A stretch of 64,000 nucleotides of DNA from Engraulis encrasicolus (taxonomy: Eukaryota > Chordata > Actinopteri > Clupeiformes > Engraulidae), in contig NC_085868.1 in assembly GCF_034702125.1 (NCBI RefSeq), positions 40,030,859 to 40,094,858 of the forward strand, given 5' to 3'. A model generated the notes under the pieces. That model was given only the letters and a program-made list of their open reading frames with translations, did no database searches and had not been told where the DNA came from. Shown piece by piece: positions 1 to 13,634 of the stretch (positions within the stretch are counted from its first letter, which is position 1; every line of letters begins with the position of its first letter). The position numbers and the translations under genes are program-made.

Positions 1-274
1 AATGTGAAGTTAGGTGACTTGCAGCCACACAGAGTGGTGATGGTGGAATTCGAACTGGCGACCCTCTGAAGTTAAACCTCAACAAGTTGTGTTGAACCTG
101 CCATGACAGTAATTGACAGAGCTACATTGTTGATTCTTTTCATTCCGACTTAATTTTTAAGAAGTTTGTATACAATCCCATTATATCATGTCTTTTTTTT
201 GATTATGCAATTCCGTTAAAGGTTAATATGAAGTAATTGTGAATAACAGGGAAGCCAACAGGGGGGACAAAAGA

Positions 275-578
275 GGGTGTGTTCCAATATGCAACCTTGT
301 ATCCTCCACTTGGGCTTGTGGCCTCACGTTTTGCTGATGCCCCGCCTCCGTGGAGAAAACAAGCAAGTTTCCCCGCTGTCAGCCAAGCCAAGACGATTTT
401 CGGGGGACTATTCTTCATTTACCATCCTGTTTGAAAATGAGAAACTGGCTTTACAATTGAGCTTTGGCGAGATATTGAAATATAATGCTGTTATCAGTGA
501 CGCCATGACGTTTTACTTCCTGGTACGAGGCCACAAGCACAAGTGGAGGACACAAGGTCGCATATTGGAACACACACA
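275..578 (-). mobile_element. MITE with ~50-bp terminal inverted repeats (family M1, copy A)
   Basis: Its ends are inverted copies of one another (GTGTGTTCCAATATG / CATATTGGAACACAC) and continue through a CTCC-rich arm. Three more copies lie at 12812-13111, 24129-24435 and 36236-36522 in the opposite orientation. Two of those have 3-bp target duplications (CTT and ATG), which fits a PIF/Harbinger-like transposase. This copy is the most diverged. The short ORFs across it are inverted-repeat shadows. Confidence 0.7.
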
Positions 579-741
579 GAGTTGGTTGCCCTTGTCCCAA
601 GGATAGGAGTGGGGGACAGAATTTGGTATGTATTGACTGGGGGGGTCCTTCAGATGACTGTCCCATCCCCGGCCAAAGTTGTCAGCGGACCTGGTGATAA
701 ATACACCTAAGGTGGTGACTTGGATCCACGAGATGGTCATC

Positions 742-842
742 TCACCATGGATAAGGGTGTAGGGGAATTGGTGTAGGATTCAAATCTGCAACCTTCCCAT
801 CATAAAACCAACTCCACTGCCATTAGACCACGGTTGCCCACA
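742..842 (-). repeat. tRNA-derived SINE fragment
   Basis: On the minus strand it reads as a tRNA-like head with an A box (TGGTCTAATGG) and a B box (AGATTTGAATCC). The same unit recurs at 15740-15826 and 31185-31384. It is too diverged to be a working tRNA. Confidence 0.6.
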
Positions 843-914
843 CAAAAATTCTGCAAAGGGAAATATTTCTACACTATGAAGCCTCTCATACATGTCTAGT
901 TGTTGGTCTAGTTC

Positions 915-1335
915 AGTGGTTCTCAACCTTTTTGAAGAAATGCCCCCTTGGTCTCATCACAAGCCTCCCAACGCCCCCTTGACATCATAAGACTGACAAC
1001 GTCCCTCTTAGTATTAAAAAATTGAATGGACTAATGCCCCCCCCCCAATGGTAACTAAGCACCAGCCCCTCTCAGCTGTATCCTTCTCAACACCCCCCTC
1101 GAGCAGTGTTTCCCAACCAGGGGTACGTGTACCACTAGGGGTACGTGAGCACACTTCAGGGGTACTTGGGAAAATGTGAAATTAATGGAGCATAGTCATA
1201 TTGGGATAGGGGAAGAGACATAGAGCATGAGTGCGGGGGTACTCATGGTAAAACAAAAAGGCTTAGGGGGTACGCAAGACAAAAAAGGTTGGGAAACACT
1301 GCCCTAGAGCTCTCCGCCCCCGTTGAGAAGCACAG
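915..1335. mobile_element. hAT-type MITE with exact 8-bp TSD
   Basis: It begins CAGTGGTTCTCAACC and ends in the decayed inverse GTTGAGAAGCAC. GTCTAGTT directly flanks both sides (907-914, 1336-1343). An 8-bp target duplication with CAGTG termini is the hAT signature. It contains a second hAT MITE at 1104-1301. Relatives lie at 22075-22386, 41170-41410 and 43358-43676. Confidence 0.85.
1104..1301. mobile_element. hAT-type MITE nested in another MITE
   Basis: Its terminal inverted repeats are CAGTGTTTCCCAACC and GGTTGGGAAACACTG. The flanks are CCCTCGAG and CCCTAGAG, an 8-bp TSD with one later change. It therefore inserted into the 915-1335 element after that element was in place. Confidence 0.85.
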
Positions 1336-2128
1336 GTCTAGTTGTTAGATGTCCCCAATGGAACCCTTTCCCTTTTCTCATGATGCAATATTTCTCTTTT
1401 CATTTCATTATGGTATTCTGTACACATCTACATTTGTTTTCTTTTGGTTTGGTTTGTTTTTATTGTTTTCATACATTCTATGATCATTTAAGAAGGATTG
1501 TTTTTTTTAATTGAGTGTCATTTCATACAAGGCATTGGGCAGTGATTGAAAATAACGCTACTTCCAGACATTGGCAGTCTAAAGTAATTTGTTCTGGTGA
1601 AAGGGTCACTTCAAATGTATTTTCCGTTTTCATTCAAGCTAATAAGTCTTTTCTTTTTATGTATCTAGAGATAAAAATGTATGAAAAATAAGAAATTAAT
1701 TTGCTATTTTACGGCTACTTTATATCATTTGCTACTTTAAACTAAAACATTGGCTACACTGTTCTGAACTTTTATTACTGGGGATTTTTATATATATATA
1801 TTTTTATATTAACATTATATTGTAGTTTTGCACAAAAAAAAAAATAAAAGGAATAATTATACATCCTTGTTGTCTGGCTCTGTGGGTGTGCAGGTGTGTG
1901 TGTGTGTGTGTGTGTGTTTATCCATCTGCTTTTAAGTGCATCACAGTGCAACAATTCTAGGAAAAAAGAGCTGTAACACCCTGCAGCTTGATGTTTCAAC
2001 TTTTGTATGTTGCAAACACTGACTTATCCATTATTTGCATCTCCTTCAGAGTCTTCAGATATAGTTATCACCAAACATCAGTCAAGTCAGTGTGTTTGCA
2101 ACCGAAAAAAATTGGGATTACGTAAACA
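1336..2128. other. Unassigned AT-rich intergenic stretch
   Basis: I see no exon-like reading frame with splice sites and no recognised element. The block at 1381-1440 matches 15860-15920, extending the flank duplication. A TG dinucleotide run lies near 1891-1917. Confidence 0.5.
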
Positions 2129-2242
2129 TAAAGGTGCACTGGTGGCCAAAGTAGGTATTGCAACGATGCAGCTCATGGAGACTTTGCTGTCTACTGCCAA
2201 ATTGGATCTTTTCATGAATATTTAATAAATAATGAACAAATA

Positions 2243-3860
<1,618 letters not shown>

Positions 3861-4096
3861 TATTTATTAGTACGACCAAAGTACAATAAGTTTTGCTGCT
3901 AAAATGTCTATTTCTGGAAATTCAAAATGGCAGAGTATGGAGAAGATCCCCCTCTTCATGTATGAAAAGTGCAATTTTCCCAGTTATAATGAATACTTAC
4001 AATTTGATGGTGGTGGTAAGTATTCATGAAAAAGGTAACACATGTGAATGGGCAGCATGACACAGTCTTACACAATCTTACACAGTGCAACTTTAA

Positions 4097-5355
4097 ACAT
4101 CATTAAGCTACACAAGCCTGCAAGAGTTAAGACTAGTAAACTAACGGTTACCACAGACTCAGCATAAGGGCATGGTAGTGCACATTAGTAGCCTATAAAG
4201 GGGTGGTGGTGGTGGTGGTGGTGGGGGTTGGCAGGAAAAAACAAAATAAATAAACAACGGGTAGCAAGCACAGTCGGCCTGATTGTGGCTGAATGCTCCG
4301 GCTTGGCTGAAACAGTGGTTATCGTCACTTCTCAGCAACAGTTAGTATAGCATGATGGCAATGTTTCGGTTTAGGTTTTTTTGAGGGGAGGGGGGGGGTT
4401 ATTTATGATAGGACAGTGACAGAGGGACAGGTAATGAGTGGGGAGAGAGAGACGGGGAAGGACAGGCAGATGACCCAGGCTGAAATCGAACCCGGGGTTG
4501 CCGGCGTAGTAACCTGGTGCCCTACCGTCAGGCCAAGGCATGATGCCATGATGGCACTGTTTTTGAGTCGGCCTGATTGTGGTTGAGAATCAACGTGTTG
4601 TCGGCTGATACACATCTTTTTGTCAATGGACCTATGAAAACACTGTAAGCGGGCCAGCAAAGCGAGCTGCATTTCTTCTCCGGACCATGCGCAAGGGACT
4701 TCACTTTTTTACTATTTGGTTGCTCTACTCTTTTTGTGTGTGCGTGTGTGTGCGTGTGTGTGTGCGCGTGCGCGTATGCGTGTGTCTGTGAGTGATCTTT
4801 GCCTATGTCTGCATGTAGGCTATGTAGCCTGTGGGTGTGTTATATGTAATATGCTGTTCAATAATGTCTATGATGTCTTGTGTATTGTTTATTGTTTATT
4901 ATGTGCGGTGGATCTATCTATCTACTCTACTCTTCTCTACTAGTATTCATTTCTTTAGATTTGGGTTGCTACAATTTTTTATTTTTGCTGTATCTGACAC
5001 GCTGTATCTGACATTCGACACAAGCGTTTTTAAACCCTCAGGACAATTATTTTGATGAAATGTGCAACATGTTTACTCCTGTAATTAAGCTCAGTGTTCA
5101 TAGCTGTCTTGTGCAATGTCACACTTACACCTCCCCCCCCCCAACAAACACACACACACACACCACCACCACCCTAACCCCATTCCATTTCCGTTCAAGG
5201 TGACATACATGTAGACAAGCATTTCCCTTCTCAGCCTTTCGTACGTTTTTTGTGGTGTTACTGGGCAACGGGGAGGGCAGGGGGTGGGGCAGGAGTCATT
5301 AAAAACCACACGTACTCTAGACAGACACATCAGCTCTTTTCGTCTCTTTAACCTC
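4097..5355. other. Intergenic stretch upstream of gene 1
   Basis: It contains a short (GGT)n run near 4200, a SINE at 4395-4550 and a TG/CG-rich run near 4735-4780. Upstream of gene 1 there is no clear TATA box. The sequence just before the ATG resembles that of gene 2 (both read ...AACCTCATGG). Confidence 0.4.
4395..4550 (-). repeat. tRNA-derived SINE (family S1), degenerate copy
   Basis: Its body, read on the plus strand as 'TTATTTATGATAGGACAGTG' and the GGGGAGAGAGAGACGGGGAA block, matches the better copy at 25484-25651 and the interrupted copy at 35335-36015. The tRNA-like head faces right. Confidence 0.65.
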
Positions 5356-6930
5356 ATGGAGGCCGCCGCTGAGATGGAACAGCTATGCTTGACAAACAGC
5401 CATAAGGTGAAGCTATACGCAGTTCTCTTCATGTCCAGCTGTGTTTTGCTCCTACTGTAGTTTCCATCTAGCATGGTACTGTAACTGAAGTGGTTAGTTT
5501 GCACCTGAATGTGGCACTGTAACTATAGCGTTAAGTTTGTTCGCTGTTCATTTGTTTTCATGGTAGCCTACTGTGTAGTTTGCACTTAACTATGGTCCTA
5601 TGGTCCTATGTCAACAATGACATTTTTTCACTAGGGTAATCAATTTGCCCTTAACTATAATACGATGATGGTAGTTAGTATAGTAGAGATGCACAGGATC
5701 CTGATTTTTAGGATCCTGCTGGATACCGGATCCACTGCTTAAGATCCTGCCGGATCCGGAACCGGATACCGGATACCGGATCCTACGAAAGGGTTGAAAC
5801 ACATAGCCTACTCGCACACATGGGCCCTTTTCATCAGGTTGGCTCAAAATACTTTTTAGACTCATTGGCTTACTGCCACACTACCTGCAACGGCCGCTTC
5901 AAAAGGGCTTTCACTCCATGCAGCGATTGGGGTTGTGAAAGACTGACTGAAAAGCCTAGGCTACGTAAAAACTAGAGATGCACCAGATCCTGATTTTTAT
6001 GTAAATGCCGGATACCGGATCCACTACTTAAGATCCTGCCTGACCCGGATCCTGTGAAAAACCCTATTATCCTGCCGGATCCGGAACCGGATCTTGGATC
6101 CTGTACAGCTCTAGTAGTTATTTTGTACTAAGCTGGTGCATTTTAACTGTGGTGCCTGACTGTGTCAATATAATAACATGTAGCTGTTTTACTTTGCTTT
6201 CAAGGATGAGCAAAACTGTTGCACCCTCTCCATCCTCTGTGGCCGCGGAACAAATGGATACCACTACACAGTGGAGAAGATACTATACAGCAAAGAAATA
6301 GAACTGAGGTATAATTTGATCTTCAAAACAGATGTTTGTGTGCCTGTGCGTGAGTGGCTTTGTGTGCCTGTGTGTGAGTAACATTATTTATCCCCAGAGG
6401 GTGTGTGTGTGTGTCTGTGAGTGTGTGAGTGTCTGTGAGTGTGTGAGTGCATCAATGTGCGTGTGCCCCCATGTTTGTGTTTGTCTGTCATGGGTGTTGG
6501 CTCTTGCTTGCTTAACCTGGTTTTGCTGTTATGTGTGTGTGTGTGTGTAAGATAAGATAAGATACAATAAGATGAACTTTTATTGTCTGTTTGCACAGAA
6601 ATTTGTCTTGCATGACACTTCTCCACAATCCACATATACTGTATAAACGCACATTAAAGACACACAAAACACAACATGGCCTATAGGGTCTAGTCAGTTA
6701 GGGCAGCACAGTCAAGTTACTAGTTACTAAAAAGAAGTTACTAAAGGTACTAAAAAAAGAGTTAATTAGTTACTAATTAAGTTACTAAAAATTAATACAC
6801 TAAAAAAATGTCTACTGTTCTCCCCTTTTATTAAGCAGTGCTATAGAATGAGGGAGAAAAGAGTGTTTATATTTAATTCTTCGACAGCAGGGCATTCTGA
6901 AACATCTTCCAGAAGGGAAGTGTGTGTGTA

Positions 6931-6986
<56 letters not shown>

Positions 6987-9900
6987 AGACAGAAAGAGAA
7001 CATCAAGAGAGAAAGAGAGAGAGAGAACATCAATGTACTGTGTACTCATGAAGACTGCCCTTACTCTCTTTCTTTATTCCAACTCAGAGAGGGGGATAAA
7101 CTCGTGAAACTCAATGGGAAACCTCTTTCAGAATGCAGTCCAGAAGAATTCTGCCATCGCCTGCCGATGTCTGATGGCCAACGTACATGTGTCGCATGGG
7201 TGAGATACAATTCTGTCTTTGTTTTGTCATTGTTTATTAAGCTTGTGCCCAGGGGTGGACTGGCCATCTGGCATAGCAGACATTTTACCATGGGCCACGC
7301 ACCCTCATGGGCCCCTATTTTCAGAAATGTAACAAATAAAAACGTTTTTTTACATTTCTGAAAATAGGGGCCCATGAGGGTGCAGGGCCCACCGGTGAGT
7401 CAGTTCTGTGCTGTAAGCCAAAAGTGCCCGGGCCCTATTTCTCCCCCAGCCCAGCCCTGTTAGTGCCAGTTACAGTATATCCAGGAGACATAAGTTACTA
7501 TCTGGGTGCATCGTGGTGGGTATCTTAAAATTTTGCCTCATCATGACACCTCTGCCAGGGGGACTCTTGACATTTGCCTCGTTTACATGATGTTTTTTAT
7601 TCCGAATTAATAATTCAGAATTAAATAGTGCCGTTGAGTTTAACTTGCACTTTCATTTAATTCCAAATTGTGGAGTGATGTTTTCGAACCAGAATTAAGT
7701 TTTATTCGGAATTATATTGAGTTAATTGAGCTAATTATACACTATTGGTTCCATACTTCTCGCACCGGTGACCGAAGTGAGGAGAAAGAAAGTCAGCAAG
7801 TAGAAGTAGTAGTAATGGTGTGGACTTCTGAAAGTAACCCAACTACTTTTGCCGTGTTATGGGAGTATGAGGGTTTCGAGAAACAGACATACTTTGCCTT
7901 GAAGAAAAAAGAAACTTCTGATGAAAAATTGTTGTACAATGCTAACCTAGGAAGTGCTATGAGAAACGCAGCCCACATATCTGCTTAGCAGAACATAACA
8001 TTCAAAAGTGTTCATTCAGCATGGGTTGAAAAATACATGACACATTTTAAATACATGACACATTTTAAAAGGCAAACATCTCAGGATCTCAACTTCAGGA
8101 TATCTTGCTGTTGTTGTTGTAACACCTTTGAAGCACTTACACACATTGATATATTCACTCCTAGTTCCTCCCCCTCTCTGGCTATATTGACGTAACTAGG
8201 AGTGAAAATATCAATGCGTCAAAGTCAAAGTGCTCTGAAGTTGTTACTACACCTTTCATTAGTGCCATTTCTTCATTAATGTAGAACAGCAGTTGGCATA
8301 AAAAAACACAGATAACCTTAGGCTACTCTTACTGCTGCATTACCCATGCTATCTTTGTACCGCCCTGTTACCCATCATTCCATTCATACAGCACACAGAC
8401 CCATTTCCTGTAAAGCTAGATTTATGCTTCGGACGCCTCTTCATAGCCTCTGCGTCCATCCGTCCTGTGTCTGTGCGCGACCACACCCCACCACGCAGAA
8501 GCTCTGCGCCCATCGTCGAGCGCCTCGAAAAAATCCTGACTATCCGTCGGACGGACGTGGAGGACGCAGACAAAAAGGCGCTATGATTGGTCGTCTCGCT
8601 ACTTCCTTGTTCTTGAGGCAGCGCAATGCCCGCCGGTAGTTTCCGAGAGCAAAGCTATATTCTGTCAAAAACGATATTAATGCCTTGTGTGTAAATGTGT
8701 GTAAATACACAAAGCTACAAGCTAAGTAACAAACAATGCATCAGTTGAACCCTCGTGGCACAATGCCTGCAGTTTTACTACCGTAGCCTGTTCCTCCACT
8801 GAATGCAAACACAAATCGGCAGATTTTCTGCATGTGAAAACAGACTGGTAATGATACCAGTACATTGCCTTTGCAGTTTGTGTGAAAATAGAAAGCAACA
8901 TTGCTTACGTGTAATAATGACCGCAGTGCTTGCCATGTAGTGAAGGTAATCGCGCTATTTCAAATGTGGCTCGCGACGAGACCTCGGGCGCAGATGCATG
9001 AAGGCAAAGTTGGCTTGTGGCCACTCCCAAGCGACTTTTGACGTGCGCAGTTGCTGAAGTCTAATCTGCCCTTAACAGTAGCCTTTTTGGGCAGATGGGT
9101 TGTTTGGATAAATGTCGCAGACTTGCACACTTGCTGAGTTCATTGTGAATGTCTTCTGGCTCAGAACAAGAACAAATCATAGCAATTAGGTTGTTCTTAT
9201 TTCAAAAAGTGTTAAAGGTCCAGGCTCCAGACTTTCTTCTACTGTCAGACATGCACATGCTATACTGACTGTTTCTATATGTATTGGTTTTCAAGGAAGT
9301 AGAACAGAACCAAGGGACTGAACAGTCCAATGAACATGGATCAGCATCTGCTAGGGTGAGTCATGTTTCGTCATATACTGTATAACAATGTTCAGAATGC
9401 ACTCCACATGTAGACTTTACCTGGCCACTCTGAGGGAAGTTGTATCACTTCAGTACAGAAGTGATGGAAAAGGTTTGATGCGATATAGAAGGGCCTCGTA
9501 GGCACAGAAGCCATGACTGCTCAAAAGTTCCAACACTTGCTTGAACATCTGGTGATATGGCTCATGCAGGATTTCCCTCTTTCCTACAATCTAATCACAA
9601 ACTGTACATTCTATTCTGCTAAAATGTTGATGGGAAGTCGTCTGGCGAGTCAGAAATATGCTCATTAACGCGGTTGATTATGACATCGTTTTATTTCGCT
9701 AGAATCATCCTGTTAATGGAGAACCAAGTACAGTCTGTGGAGTAAGGATGTTTCATAAATGATTAACATTATTATATTTTAACTTTCTAGCAAACGTATA
9801 GCAAATCTGGCCCATTGTTCTTTTCCATTTCCATTAATAGTGCAATATCAGAAGAGCTCTACTGTACAAACCCCAATTCCGGTGAAGTTGGGACGTTTGG

Positions 9901-12900
9901 TAAACAGTGAATAAAATCAAAATGCTATCATTTTCAAAACATTCAATCTATTCATTAGATGGAGAATAGTGAAAAGACAACATAATAAGTGTTAAAACCG
10001 AGAAAAAATATTGTTTTGGGGGACATATGTACTCATTTCTAATTTGATAAATCCAACACGTCTCAAAAGAGTTGGGACGGGTACAATAAATGGCAGCAAA
10101 TGTCGAGGAAGACTAAAAACAAAACAAAAGACAACACTTAACAGTTAAATACATTAACCGATTAGATGATTTTATATAAAAAAAACGGTGTTAATTCCTA
10201 TCTTGGACATGATTTCACCATATTAAATGGTGAGTGTATTCATTGTCATGTTTTGCAATGTTTTCCTTTCTATAGAGCTTACAGTGTGACAGGTTTTGCC
10301 CGCCATTTAATCACCTGCTGGTCCTTATGATGGAGCCAAACTGCTAAAACATAGGAGAGAATGCAATTTGACCTTACTATGTGGCAGTAATCGAAGATCT
10401 CCATTCAAAATATAATGCATGAGTGGCTTTTCATGCTGTTTAAAATCCATTTATACCATTCAGCACTGTATTTAACTCTACAGATGAGTGAGAACATCTT
10501 AACCAATGCACTACTGCACCCGCATGCCATCATGGAGGCTGACTTTTGAAGTTAGCACTAACACAAGTTGGATGGTCCATTTTCACTGTAGCACAGGATG
10601 TGCAATGCTCTATTATTGTCAAAAAGAATGGACTTCTACAAATTCTGCTGACTTCTGTAAGCAAAGGACAGTTTCCCATGTCTTCTGGGTCTATTTCAAG
10701 TGAGCTCAGGTAGAATGTTACACCCCTGTATCATTTGCACACATTAAGCATTCTTAATATGGTCAATTTTCAATAGCTCTAATTCCTGGAGTGCTAGAGT
10801 GAGACTACAGCCAATATATATTTCATGATGTCATGAACCTATACAATGATTTTAGTAACAAAAATATGTCTTATATACACTCAATCGTGGTAAATCAAAG
10901 GGAATTCAAAAATGTATGTAATAACTATGGTAATTATTCCCTTTGCATCTTTAATTCTGAGTGACTCAGCCTCTCTGTGATGATCTTATACCTGGACACC
11001 TATATTGTCCGTCAGTACAATTCATTTTGAAATGTTCTTCTTTGTTGTTTTATCTTATTTGGATGTTAACTAAATTTCACTGATCCCCGTCCCAACTTAT
11101 TTGAGACGTGTTGGATTTATCAAATTAGAAATGAGTACATATGTCCCCCAAAACAATATTTTTTCTCGGTTTTAACACTTAATATGTTGTCTTTTCACTA
11201 TTCTCCATCTAATGAATAGATAGCATTTTGATTTTATTCACTGTTTACCAAACGTCCCAACTTCACCGGAGTTGGGGTTTGTACATTTAAAGATAATTGT
11301 ACATGTGTACACATTCAATTCAACACTTAGACTGTATGCCCAACACTGTGAGTGTGGAAATCAACTCACTAAGTGTGGAATTAACACTGCAAAATCGACA
11401 GTGTATGCGATCATGGTTTCTGAATCTCTTTTAAGTGTGCGATGCAGAGCAGCTTTGACGTGACCGTCATTGTTATGCTGTGCGATGCCGAAATCACGGT
11501 GTTGCATGCAGATGACACCAACTCTGTCAGCATGGAGACCTGCTCTTACAGTAAGTGGCCATCCTTCTGAATTTTGTTTTTTGTATTACTTGTGTTGCGT
11601 ACCACATCTGTTTGAGTACATCATACACATAGAGAAATGAAAGTATGTATGAATGTATTTACTTATGTCTGTGTATTGACACCTCACATTTTCTACTGAG
11701 TGTATTTGAATAAGTAGATCTAACTACTATGATCACATATTTAATGTGATCTCCATTGTCTCCTTTCTTTTCCGTTTCTCCAGGTGTCATTTCTAGTATA
11801 TGTAAGGCGATTCAAGTCATTCACGGCAACAACAGCTACCTGGTGTGGACCCCCACTGGACCCAGCTTTGAAGGCACAAACAGTGGTGAGGGCTTTGATT
11901 CATGTTTCAAATCCTTCCAGTATATATTTGTACACTCGGGTTGTGCTGCATTGGGGCATTATGGTTTTTCCTCAAACTCTGTGTCCATGTTTGCCATTGC
12001 CACATATATATTTTTGGGTGGATGGAGTCTATGAGCCAGTGCAACGTTGCTGTTGCTATTGAGAAACACACCTCTCATATGGCAAGAGACAGGTTTTCCA
12101 AAATAATCCAGTCAAGTCCAAATTTCTTATGCAATCTCTTTTCCAAATGTAAATCACACTTTGCAATGTGTTTATTTCAGGCGAAATAAAAATGCTTACC
12201 TTGAGGACTAAAGGGAAAGATTACGTTGGCTTTCGGTTTCGAGCTGCCTCTAAGTTTCGCTTTCTGAAATGCTGGAAAGATGAGAAAAATAAAATACTCA
12301 TGGTATCTGCCGAGGTAGGCATGAGAAAATCTGAAGATATACTGTACATTACACATTCATTTCACATTTATGTTTCCTTCTGTGAACGTGAAATGTCATT
12401 GGGTTTGATCTTTTTCTTTTCAGCCAAATGAGACACTCCTGGCCTTCACAGAGGTAATTTGTTTGTCTAACACAGGGGTGAGCAATTATTTTGGCCTGAG
12501 GGCCACATTGGGTGTAGTAGCATATGTAAGCTATCGTAGAGCCAGATGTCGCAGGCAACATCCATGTGCCAATAATGAGAATTACTGTAATGTCCACTGA
12601 CATAACTTCTTGGCTATTTCAATCCTGCACATTGCAATATTTAGATGTGACCTTGATTAATCTCACACCTGCAACAACCTTTGCTTTTTAAAGAATTTTA
12701 GGTGTGAGTATGATACTTTGGATTTAAAAGGTTATGTGGGCCAGATGAAATGGTTACTGGGCCGCATGTGGCTCCCGGAACTGAGTTTGCCCACTTCTGG
12801 TCTAACACCTTGAGTGTGTTACAATATGCGACCTTGCCTCCTCCACTTGTGCTTGTCTCCTCGTACCAGGAAGTAATATGTCATTATGACATCACTGACA

Positions 12901-13634
12901 ACAGCATTATATTTCAATATCTTGCAAAAGCTCAATTGTAGAGTCTTTTTTAATTTGCAATTGGGATGGTGAATGAAAAACCTCAAAAGTTGTTGTGGCT
13001 AGGCTGACAGCTGGGAAACTTTATCGTTTTCTCCACGGAGTAGGGGCCAGGAGGCGGGACGAGGAGACAAGCACAAGTGGAGGAGGCAAGGTCGCATTTT
13101 GTAACACACTCCTTACACCCAGTTGGAATCTGAGTGTTGTCGTCATTTCATACATGGGTTGCACGTTTGTTAACACCCTGGCAGCACCCTCTTCAGCCTC
13201 TAATTGTTGTTGGAAACTGCTCTCACTCAAAAAATGAGCTCACATGGTTGGCTGCTTAGCATCTTGCCCCTCCTCACAACACGAATGTTTGTAAATGTGA
13301 AACCTATGTATTGTGAAGCATACACTGACAAGAGTGAAATACTTTTCAGAAATGACAAAAGAGTACTATTCTATATTTTTACTATTCAACTTTTCATTTT
13401 CAGGGAGAACTATCCAAGGGCATAAAGTTGGAGAACATGAAATCCTTTTTATTTCAGCGTGAAGGGGTGACAGACAGTTGCAAGTTTCAGTCTTGTGAAT
13501 TGCCTAACAATTTCCTTCAGAAAAATGGGAATGAGATAGCAATTAGCAATAAAACAGCCTCTGGGTGTGATTTTAAAATAGTGCAATCAAATGCAAAGCA
13601 GTATGGCACTGTAGATCTCGACCATGGAGAGTAG
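5356..13634 (+). CDS. Gene 1: PDZ-like plus IL-1-like beta-trefoil protein (spliced)
   Basis: I join ten exons with GT-AG introns and consistent phase: 5356-5406, 6205-6308, 7088-7199, 9296-9355, 9703-9741, 11436-11550, 11784-11885, 12181-12314, 12424-12453 and 13404-13634, giving 325 residues. The fifth exon (13 codons) is the least certain. Residues about 18-92 resemble a PDZ domain, with the hallmark REGDKLVKLNGKPL and the following SPEEF helix. Residues 90-160 are a variable acidic linker. Residues about 161-311 look like an IL-1 family trefoil: the FRFLKC strand in exon 8 and CKFQSCELPNNFL (275-287) at the place of the family's F-x-S signature. No signal peptide is seen, as in leaderless IL-1 cytokines. 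Extracellular signalling is an inference from family. Exons 9 and 10 equal one exon in genes 2 and 3; the extra intron holds two MITEs. The stop codon lies at the edge of a repeat. Confidence 0.72.
5685..6115. mobile_element. GGATCC-rich palindromic MITE in intron 1 of gene 1
   Basis: Two GGATCC/CCGGAT-rich blocks (5685-5790, 5972-6115) open with near-identical AGAGATGCAC. The far end, GGATCCTGTACAGCTCT, is roughly the inverse of the start. I did not find a clean target duplication. Confidence 0.5.
6384..7030. repeat. Simple repeats in intron 2 of gene 1
   Basis: There are TG-rich runs (6384-6550) and a LINE-tail-like 'AACTTTTATTGTCTGTTTGC' segment near 6573. An imperfect GTTACTAAA minisatellite lies at 6715-6803 and a long GA run at 6938-7030. 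The reading frames over them are simple-sequence artefacts. Confidence 0.8.
7250..7459. mobile_element. MITE with CAGGG(G/C)TGGACTGGCC ends
   Basis: It begins CAGGGGTGGACTGGCCATCT and ends CCCAGCCCTG. Inside is an inverted repeat around GGGCCCATGAGGGTGC. A relative lies at 26719-26918. The flanks CTTGTGCC and TTAGTGCC suggest a decayed 8-bp hAT target duplication. Confidence 0.65.
8112..8252. repeat. Short palindromic repeat in intron 3 of gene 1
   Basis: The two arms share TTCACTCCTAGTT and AGCACTT blocks in inverted order around a short centre (ACTAGGAGTGAAAATATCAA on the right). It is consistent with a foldback MITE. No TSD was established. Confidence 0.5.
8414..9072 (+). mobile_element. 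Harbinger-type MITE, copy 1 (intron 3 of gene 1)
   Basis: This 659-bp element is flanked by TAA on both sides (8411-8413, 9073-9075). Its imperfect ends are AGCTAGATTTATGCTTC and, inverted, AGGGCAGATTAGACTTC. A second copy in opposite orientation at 19325-20032 is flanked by TTA. A 3-bp TWA target duplication is the PIF/Harbinger hallmark. The ORFs across it are not conserved as protein. Confidence 0.82.
9867..11281. mobile_element. Long-TIR Tc1/mariner-type nonautonomous element, copy 1
   Basis: It is 1415 bp, TA-flanked, with inverted repeats of about 200 bp starting CAAACCCCAATTCCGG and ending in its inverse. The centre has no transposase. It matches 32719-34165 over its whole length, except for a ~20-30-bp gap in this copy's right repeat. 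It lies in the gene 1 intron between 9741 and 11436. The 65-codon ORF at 10506-10703 recurs in the other copy but looks like chance retention. Confidence 0.85.
12473..12799. mobile_element. hAT-type MITE inside the extra intron of gene 1
   Basis: It starts CAGGGGTGAGCAATTATTTT and ends TTGCCCACTTCTG, a decayed inverse. Exact GTCTAACA flanks lie at 12465-12472 and 12800-12807. It starts only 20 bases after the splice donor of exon 9. Confidence 0.85.
12812..13111 (+). mobile_element. MITE family M1, copy B, inside the extra intron of gene 1
   Basis: It starts GAGTGTGTTACAATATGCG and ends in the inverse (GTAACACACTC). It is flanked by CTT (12809-12811, 13112-13114). Together with the MITE at 12473-12799 it makes up about two thirds of the 950-bp intron 12454-13403. 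Confidence 0.85.

Larger units (their letters stand above)
1..880. repeat. Paralogous 3' flank, duplicated at 14860-15880
   Basis: No gene is seen here. Colinear blocks match 14860-15880: the leader 'TTGCAGCCACACA', the 'GGTGATGG...CCCTCTGAAGT' block, the 'CAATTCCGTTAAAGGTTAA' block, the 'GGACAGAATTTTGTATGTAT'-like block and the SINE at 742-842. The second copy lies downstream of gene 1. I therefore infer that this is the 3' flank of another paralog just upstream of the window. The copies differ by their own insertions: a MITE at 275-578 here and a tandem repeat at 14876-15085 there. Confidence 0.7.

Noticed and set aside
8346..8639. 97-codon ORF and antisense ORF
   Set aside because: It overlaps the end of the Harbinger-type MITE and is not preserved as protein in the other copy.
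10506..10703. 65-codon ORF repeated at 33364-33561
   Set aside because: It is shared only because the two host transposon copies are near-identical. There is no domain and both lie within a nonautonomous element.
11448..11550. Alternative acceptor for gene 1 exon 6 at GATGCAG (start 11448)
   Set aside because: Also in phase, but the acceptor ending at 11435 has the better pyrimidine tract, and the resulting Cys-Ala start aligns with the Cys-Thr start of gene 2 exon 5. Kept as second choice.
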